Positions 58,749 through 64,000 of a stretch of 64,000 nucleotides of DNA are shown in pieces (position 1 is the first letter of the stretch; every line of letters begins with the position of its first letter). The notes under the pieces are model-generated. The model worked only from the letters and a program-made list of their open reading frames with translations, did no database searches and was not told the origin of the DNA. A program made the translations under genes and the position numbers. Origin of the DNA: Yersinia massiliensis CCUG 53443 (GTDB taxonomy: Bacteria > Pseudomonadota > Gammaproteobacteria > Enterobacterales > Enterobacteriaceae); contig NZ_HE997644.1 in assembly GCF_000312485.1 (NCBI RefSeq), forward strand, positions 1 through 64,000, in the 5' to 3' direction.

Positions 58749-59753
58749 ATGAAAAAGTTAATCTTACCCTGTTTAATCACGACATTAATTGCTTCTCATG
58801 CCGCTTGGGCTGATGACAGCAAAGTCCCACAAAAAGCCAATAAACCTTTCACGATGGGGGTGGTGGTGAAAGTGGGCGGTATTCCTTGGTTCAACGTGAT
58901 GGAACAAGGCATTAAAGAAGAAGGCCAAGCGCTGGGCGTCAATGCGTGGCAAGTCGGCCCAACCACCGCAGACCCTGCTGAGCAAGTTCGTGCCATCGAA
59001 GACTTGATTGCCAAGAAAGTCGATGTGATTGGGGTCGTCCCGAATGATGCCAAAGTGCTGGAGCCGGTGCTGAAACGGGCGCAGGAAGCGGGCATTAAAG
59101 TCATTACCCATGAATCACCAGGCCAAACCAATGCTGACTGGGACTTTGAATTGCTCGATACCCAAAGCATGGGTGCCAACCACATGAAAGATATGGCGCA
59201 ATGCATGGGCGAAGAAGGCAAATACGCCATGTTCGTCGGCAGCCTCACCGTACCATTAGTCAATGAGTGGGCGGATGCCGCCATTGCCTACCAGAAAGCC
59301 AATTACCCGAAAATGGTGCTGGTTGAAGATCGTTTCGGCGTCGCGGAATCCGTGGATGACTCCATGCGTACCGCCAACGACTTGCTCTCTAAACATAAAG
59401 ATCTGAAAGGCATTATGTCGTTCGGTTCGCAAGGTCCGATTGGTGCTGGTCGCGCCATTGATAAACGTAAGAAAAACGATACCACCTGCGTATTCGGTAC
59501 TTTCACACCGGGCCAAGGCATCAAACTGCTGGAAAAAGGGGCCATTGACGGCGGCTATATTTCCAACCCAATGGTGGCCGGTAAGGTCTTTGTGCAAGTC
59601 GCAACCGCCATGATGAATGGCGAGCCGATTAAAGACGGCGTGAAACTGGGCGATATGGGTGAGATCAAAACCAAAGGCAATACCATTCTCAGTGATAACC
59701 CAGAAAAACTGGACGTCGAAAATACCAAGCGTCTAGTCAAGCTCGGCCTGTAA
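58749..59753 (+). CDS. Periplasmic sugar-binding protein of the second ABC importer
   Basis: A 334-residue solute-binding protein with signal peptide MKKLILPCLITTLIASHAAWA (cleavage near 21). Peripla_BP_4 segments include GVVVKVGGIPWFNVMEQGI, VDVIGVVPNDAKVLEPVLKRAQEAGIKVITHE and GVAESVDDSMRTANDLLSKH. It belongs to the group that also holds AI-2 and rhamnose-binding proteins, but the downstream genes indicate a pentose or pentulose. The ATG at 58749 follows GAGG; the longer frame from 58635 lacks support. Confidence 0.87.
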   Translation: MKKLILPCLITTLIASHAAWADDSKVPQKANKPFTMGVVVKVGGIPWFNVMEQGIKEEGQALGVNAWQVGPTTADPAEQVRAIEDLIAKKVDVIGVVPNDAKVLEPVLKRAQEAGIKVITHESPGQTNADWDFELLDTQSMGANHMKDMAQCMGEEGKYAMFVGSLTVPLVNEWADAAIAYQKANYPKMVLVEDRFGVAESVDDSMRTANDLLSKHKDLKGIMSFGSQGPIGAGRAIDKRKKNDTTCVFGTFTPGQGIKLLEKGAIDGGYISNPMVAGKVFVQVATAMMNGEPIKDGVKLGDMGEIKTKGNTILSDNPEKLDVENTKRLVKLGL

Positions 59754-59780
59754 GCCAAGCCCAGCGATAAAAAGCAAGGA

Positions 59781-59812
59781 ATAAGCCGGGTCATGACCTG
59801 CCCGGCACTTAT
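59781..59812 (+). other. Intercistronic hairpin after the second binding-protein gene
   Basis: A stem combining ATAAG / CTTAT and GCCGGG / CCCGGC, between the binding-protein and ATPase genes. It parallels the hairpin at 41473-41492 and probably raises binding-protein mRNA stability. Confidence 0.6.
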
Positions 59813-59853
59813 TTCGGCCCGCAATGTGAGGCCGTTTTCCGGGGAACTGCACG

Positions 59854-61368
59854 ATGACTTATATTTCTGATGCTGATAGAGACGTGCCGCTCATCACGCT
59901 GAATACGCTTTCGAAAAGCTTTGGCGGACATCAGGCACTCAAAAATATCACTCTGACGTTGAATAAAGGCGAAGTGCACTGTCTGGCCGGTGCCAATGGC
60001 TGCGGCAAGAGTACGCTCATTAAAACCATCAGTGGTGTTTATGCCCCTGATGATGGCAGTGAAATTATTATCGATGGCAAATCACACACCCGTTTGACAC
60101 CCGATCGCGCTCGCGATTTAGGGGTACAAGTGATCTATCAAGATTTGTCGCTGTTCCCTAACCTGACCGTGGCAGAAAACATCGCCTTCGAATACAACCT
60201 GAAAGGCTATTTCGGCTGGTTTAGTCAACGCAAAATCAAACAGAAAGCGAATCAGATATTACAAGAGTTGGCTTTTACCCTCGATCCCGACGCACTGGTA
60301 CAAAACCTCCCGATAGCTCAACGTCAACAGGTCGCTATTTGCCGTGCCTTGGTGGCGGATGCACGGCTGGTGATCATGGATGAGCCGACCGCTTCGCTGA
60401 CCCGCACCGAAGTGAACCAACTGCTGCGTACCGTCACTTATCTGCGCGATAAAAATATCACCGTAGTGTTTGTTAGCCATCGGCTCGATGAGGTGAAAGA
60501 AATCTCAGATCGTATCACCGTAATCCGTGATGGTGAGAAAGTGGGGACTTGGCCTGCCGACACCCTTTCAGTGGGTAAAATTACCGAATTAATGACCGGC
60601 CTCACCATCACCCACGAACAGAAATTACCCAATGCCGAGCTGGGTAAAGTGGTACTGCAACTCGATAATCTGAGCCGTAAGGGTCAATTTGAGAATATCT
60701 CCTTTAGTTTGCATCGCGGTGAAGTGTTGGGGTTATGCGGCCTACTGGGTTCAGGGCGTACTGAGTTGGCCTTGAGTCTGTTTGGCATCACGCATCCTGA
60801 TCGTGGCGAGATGGCCATCGATGGCAATACCGTGCACATAAAAAACAACACCCATGCGATTGATTTGGGCATTGGCTATGTCTCTGAGGACCGTTTGACG
60901 CTGGGTGCGGTGTTACCGCAATCGGTGGGCGACAACATGATGCTGTCGATTCTGCAACGGATCCGCACACCGCTTTACCTGATTGATGAAGCCAAACAAG
61001 CAGCGTTGGTGCAAGAGTGGGTGAAGGATTTAGACATCAAAGTCACCGATCCCGATAACCCGCTGTCGACCTTATCCGGCGGTAATCAGCAAAAAGTGGT
61101 GCTGGCAAAATGGATCCTCACCAAACCGAAAGTCCTGATCCTTGACTCGCCAACCGTCGGGGTCGATATCGGCGCGAAAGACAGCATTTATAAGCTGATC
61201 CACCGCCTGTCTGGTGTCGGCATCTCTGTCTTGCTTATCTCCGATGAAGTGCCTGAAGCCTATTACAACTGCGATCGCATCCTGCACATGAAACAGGGCC
61301 GCATCGTCAACGAACTGATCCCAAATCAAATGACTGAACAACAGCTTGCGGAGGTCATCAATGGCTAA
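59854..61368 (+). CDS. Sugar ABC transporter ATPase, second importer
   Basis: A 504-residue double-ABC ATPase of the RbsA/MglA family. Domain 1 has GANGCGKST and LVIMDEPTASL; domain 2 has GLLGSGRTE, LSGGNQQKVVLAKW and LILDSPTVGVDIG. The Asp-Ser instead of Asp-Glu in the second Walker B suggests that site is catalytically weak, as in other members. It overlaps the first permease start. Confidence 0.92.
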   Translation: MTYISDADRDVPLITLNTLSKSFGGHQALKNITLTLNKGEVHCLAGANGCGKSTLIKTISGVYAPDDGSEIIIDGKSHTRLTPDRARDLGVQVIYQDLSLFPNLTVAENIAFEYNLKGYFGWFSQRKIKQKANQILQELAFTLDPDALVQNLPIAQRQQVAICRALVADARLVIMDEPTASLTRTEVNQLLRTVTYLRDKNITVVFVSHRLDEVKEISDRITVIRDGEKVGTWPADTLSVGKITELMTGLTITHEQKLPNAELGKVVLQLDNLSRKGQFENISFSLHRGEVLGLCGLLGSGRTELALSLFGITHPDRGEMAIDGNTVHIKNNTHAIDLGIGYVSEDRLTLGAVLPQSVGDNMMLSILQRIRTPLYLIDEAKQAALVQEWVKDLDIKVTDPDNPLSTLSGGNQQKVVLAKWILTKPKVLILDSPTVGVDIGAKDSIYKLIHRLSGVGISVLLISDEVPEAYYNCDRILHMKQGRIVNELIPNQMTEQQLAEVING

Positions 61369-62350
61369 TCTAAGCAGACTCAAACCGCAATCCGTTGAAG
61401 GGTGGCTGGCGTGGGTTATCGTCATGATGTTGGCCCTGTTCTCGCTGCTGAGCAGTGAGTTTCTCTCCATCCAAAACCTGCTGGACCTGACGGAAAGCTA
61501 TGCCGTCACCGGGGTGTTTGCACTCGGGCTGTTTGTGGTTTTGGTGACGGGCGGTATTGATATCTCCTTTGCCGCCGTGGCTTCCGTGGTGCAATACGTG
61601 GTGGCTTCGCTGCTACTCAATGAGGTGATTGCCAGCCCGATATTGTGTCTGGTCATCGCCATCTCCATTGGGGTGCTACTCGGTTTCGTCAATGCGGTAC
61701 TGATTTACTATCTGAATATTGTTTCCATCATTATCACCATCAGTATGCAGTCACTGCTATTCGGCATGTTGATGTGGATAACTAACGGCCACAGCATTTA
61801 TGACTTGCCGGACTGGTGGATAACCCAACGCTCCATTCTGCCTTTTACCTTTAATGGCGAGAGTTACCAGATTGGCTTGCCATTGGTGGTGATGCTCGCT
61901 ATCGCGCTACTGACATGGCTATTGCTGAATAAAACCCATATTGGCCGCCAATTATATGCCGTTGGAGGTAGCCCTGAATCTGCCCGCCGCATCGGTATTC
62001 GTGTCTCGCTTATCTATCTGTTCGCTTACGGCTATTTAGGCGCAGCCGCGGCCATTGGTGGCATGTTGCAGACCTATCGCATGAGTGAAGTGGTGCCGAG
62101 TGCCTTAGTGGGGGGCGAGTTAGATGTGCTGGCCGCCGCCGTGTTAGGGGGCGCAAGTTTGTCCGGTGGGCGTGGCTCGGTGGTGGGCACCTTGATGGGC
62201 GTTTTCCTGATCGGCATCCTGAAAAATGGCCTCAACTTGATCGGCGTGTCCAGTTACTTCGTCAACATTGTGATTGGCATGGTGATCGTCGCCGCCATTT
62301 GCGTCACCCATTACAAAAAACGCAAAGAAACTGATGTTGGCTTTGTCTGA
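61361..62350 (+). CDS. ABC transporter permease 1, second importer
   Basis: A 329-residue membrane protein of the RbsC/AraH family, with TGGIDISFAAVASV, ISMQSLLFGMLMWITNG, YAVGGSPESARRIGIR and LGGASLSGGRGSVVGTLMG. The ATG at 61361 follows GGAGG and overlaps the ATPase stop. A second, different permease follows, so the membrane part is a heterodimer. Confidence 0.9.
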   Translation: MANLSRLKPQSVEGWLAWVIVMMLALFSLLSSEFLSIQNLLDLTESYAVTGVFALGLFVVLVTGGIDISFAAVASVVQYVVASLLLNEVIASPILCLVIAISIGVLLGFVNAVLIYYLNIVSIIITISMQSLLFGMLMWITNGHSIYDLPDWWITQRSILPFTFNGESYQIGLPLVVMLAIALLTWLLLNKTHIGRQLYAVGGSPESARRIGIRVSLIYLFAYGYLGAAAAIGGMLQTYRMSEVVPSALVGGELDVLAAAVLGGASLSGGRGSVVGTLMGVFLIGILKNGLNLIGVSSYFVNIVIGMVIVAAICVTHYKKRKETDVGFV

Positions 62351-62362
62351 CAGGGGCATTTT

Positions 62363-63400
62363 ATGAAAAAGAACGCGTTCTTCCATTTCGACGGCACCAT
62401 CTCTGGCTTATTGGGCATTTGCATTCTTGCCACACTGGCGTTCAGTTTGGCGATGCCCGGCCGCTTTTTAACCGAGAACACCTTTCTGAGCATCGCCTTC
62501 CAATTGCCAGAGCTCGGGCTGCTGACCTTTGCCATGTTCGTCCCCATGCTCAGTGGCGGGTTAAATCTGTCGATTATCGGCACCGCTAACCTCACCGGCC
62601 TGTTTATGGCTTGGCTGCTTATCCAATATGTGCCGGCAGATGCCAGCACCGCCACGCAACTGCTGTGGCTGGTGCTTGCCCTACTTGGCGCGGCGGTGAT
62701 TGCCGTCATCATCGGCACGTTGACGGGGTTGATGATCTCTCGCATCGGTGCTCACCCTATTTTGGTGACGCTGGGCAGTATGACCATTATTAGCGGTATC
62801 GGTGTTTATCTGACCAAAGGGGCGGCGCTCAGTGGCATGCCGCCCATTGTGCGCAGCATCGGTTCCGAGGTGGTGATGGGTATCCCCATTCCGATGATCA
62901 TTTTTATCGTTGCTTCACTGCTGCTCGCCCTGCTGTTAGGGAGAACTCGGCTGGGGAAAACCATTTATATGTGTGGCAGCAACATCAACGCCACCTGGTT
63001 TAGCGGCATTCGCACCGATCGCGTGATGATGGCTATTTACTCCATCTCCAGCCTGCTGTGTGTGTTGGCAGGACTGATCATGATGTCGCGCTTTAACTCA
63101 GCACGAATGGGTTATGGCGACTCTTACTTGCTGTTGACGGTGTTGGCTATCGTGCTCGGTGGCACCAACCCCTTCGGTGGCGTGGGTAAAGTCAGTCATG
63201 TGTTCTGTGCCTTGCTGGTTTTGCAAGTGATCGCCACAGGCCTGAGCCTATTGGGTGTCAGCTTGCACTTTAATCTCGCGGTTTGGGGGATCACGCTCAT
63301 CTTCGCGCTGGCCTTTAAGTTCTTCAAAGAGAAATGGAAAGCCAAACGCGCCATGAAACAGAATCGATTAAAACATCTAAATAAATGTTACCCAAAGTAA
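62363..63400 (+). CDS. ABC transporter permease 2, second importer
   Basis: A 345-residue membrane protein of the same family, but only distantly similar to permease 1, with SGGLNLSIIGTANLTGL, ILVTLGSMTIISGIG, MCGSNINATWFSGI and LGGTNPFGGVGKVSHVF. Paired unequal permeases occur in AI-2 (LsrCD) and rhamnose importers. It has a lysine-rich C-terminal tail. It is 12 bp after permease 1. Confidence 0.9.
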   Translation: MKKNAFFHFDGTISGLLGICILATLAFSLAMPGRFLTENTFLSIAFQLPELGLLTFAMFVPMLSGGLNLSIIGTANLTGLFMAWLLIQYVPADASTATQLLWLVLALLGAAVIAVIIGTLTGLMISRIGAHPILVTLGSMTIISGIGVYLTKGAALSGMPPIVRSIGSEVVMGIPIPMIIFIVASLLLALLLGRTRLGKTIYMCGSNINATWFSGIRTDRVMMAIYSISSLLCVLAGLIMMSRFNSARMGYGDSYLLLTVLAIVLGGTNPFGGVGKVSHVFCALLVLQVIATGLSLLGVSLHFNLAVWGITLIFALAFKFFKEKWKAKRAMKQNRLKHLNKCYPK

Positions 63401-63479
63401 TTGGCGTCACCGTGAGTGAATCAGGTGCGAGAGCACCGCTAAAACGTCAAGTCGTCAGGGAAACAGGGAGAGCCAAATA

Positions 63480-64000
63480 ATGCGAATTCACCCCTTGGGA
63501 ATTTATGAAAAAGCGCTGCCAGCAGGCACCAGTTGGGTTGAAAAGCTGGCAATAGCAAAATCCTGTGGTTTCGACTTTGTCGAAATGTCAGTTGATGAGA
63601 GTGACGAGCGGTTAGCCCGCTTGGCGTGGTCGCGTGAAGTGCGCATGAGTGTGATTGATGCCATCCAGCAAACCGGCGTGAGAATTCCGACTCTTTGCCT
63701 GTCAGCACACCGGCGTTACCCGTTTGGCAGCCGTGATCCCGCTATCCGTGAGCACGCACGCACGATCATGTTGCAAGCGATTCGATTGGCGCAAGACCTC
63801 GGGATCCGCACCATTCAATTGGCCGGATACGATGTCTACTATGAGCCGCAAGACAGCGAAACCATCGCCCGTTTCGAAGAAGGCATGGCCTGGGCAGTGC
63901 AGCAAGCGGCGGCGGCACAAGTGATGTGCGCGGTGGAAATCATGGATACCCAATTTATGAATTCCATCAGCAAATGGAAGGCGTTAGACCGCAAGATTGG
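63480..64000 (+). CDS. L-xylulose-5-phosphate 3-epimerase (UlaE/SgbU family), partial
   Basis: A frame open to the window edge encodes the first 173 residues, starting [16 protein letters not shown]. Blocks [45 protein letters not shown] and [16 protein letters not shown] match UlaE/SgbU closely. The enzyme converts L-xylulose 5-phosphate to L-ribulose 5-phosphate, which the 4-epimerase at 56440-57135 would convert to D-xylulose 5-phosphate. AGGGAG lies upstream. The 3' end is outside the window. Confidence 0.9.
   Translation, partial: MRIHPLGIYEKALPAGTSWVEKLAIAKSCGFDFVEMSVDESDERLARLAWSREVRMSVIDAIQQTGVRIPTLCLSAHRRYPFGSRDPAIREHARTIMLQAIRLAQDLGIRTIQLAGYDVYYEPQDSETIARFEEGMAWAVQQAAAAQVMCAVEIMDTQFMNSISKWKALDRKI

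Noticed and set aside
58749-63400. AI-2 (Lsr) importer, suggested by LuxS in the window and an LsrB-like binding protein with two permeases
   Set aside because: No LsrK kinase, LsrR or LsrFG genes are near; the adjoining genes are pentulose-phosphate epimerases.

Overview
This window looks like chromosomal DNA of a Yersinia species (Enterobacterales). The gene order clpB-pgeF-rluD, bamD-raiA-pheL-pheA, tyrA-aroF, rplS-trmD-rimM-rpsP-ffh, luxS/micA/gshA and csrA-alaS-recX-recA-pncC matches enterobacterial core genome closely, and the proteins align along their full length with remembered E. coli K-12 homologues. An ERIC repeat array and a second palindromic repeat family fit Yersinia. The species cannot be fixed by eye; complete fucose and DMSO-reductase loci make me think of a non-pestis Yersinia, but that is inference.

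Positions 1-30414 are core genome. The left edge carries rRNA-operon promoter P1 on the minus strand, so an rRNA operon should lie just outside. Next come clpB with a heat-shock promoter, envelope and ribosome-hibernation genes (bamD, raiA), aromatic amino acid synthesis (pheA under a pheL attenuator; aroF-tyrA with a candidate TyrR site), a BtsR-type regulator without its kinase, dcuB (anaerobic fumarate/succinate exchange), ydiY, the S16/L19 ribosomal operon, ffh, ypjD-corB, luxS and gshA with the sRNA MicA between them, a Ser-Arg-Arg tRNA cluster, csrA, alaS, and recX-recA separated by 2.5 tandem ERIC units.

Positions 30415-64000 form a catabolic accessory region: an MFS transporter, then three sugar or respiration loci. 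(1) A SorC-family regulator beside a minus-strand locus for a pentose-type sugar: binding protein, DUF2291 lipoprotein, ABC ATPase, permease, split transketolase (two subunits), FGGY kinase and a fucose/arabinose-isomerase-family enzyme. This gene set fits the transketolase route of D-apiose catabolism. (2) dmsABC plus the chaperone gene dmsD for DMSO respiration. (3) The divergent L-fucose regulon fucAO / fucPIKUR. (4) A further pentose locus with an AraD-type 4-epimerase, a DeoR regulator, a binding protein, an ABC ATPase, two different permeases and an L-xylulose-5-phosphate 3-epimerase cut off by the window end. Together these loci suggest an organism using plant or mucin sugars, with anaerobic respiration genes nearby.
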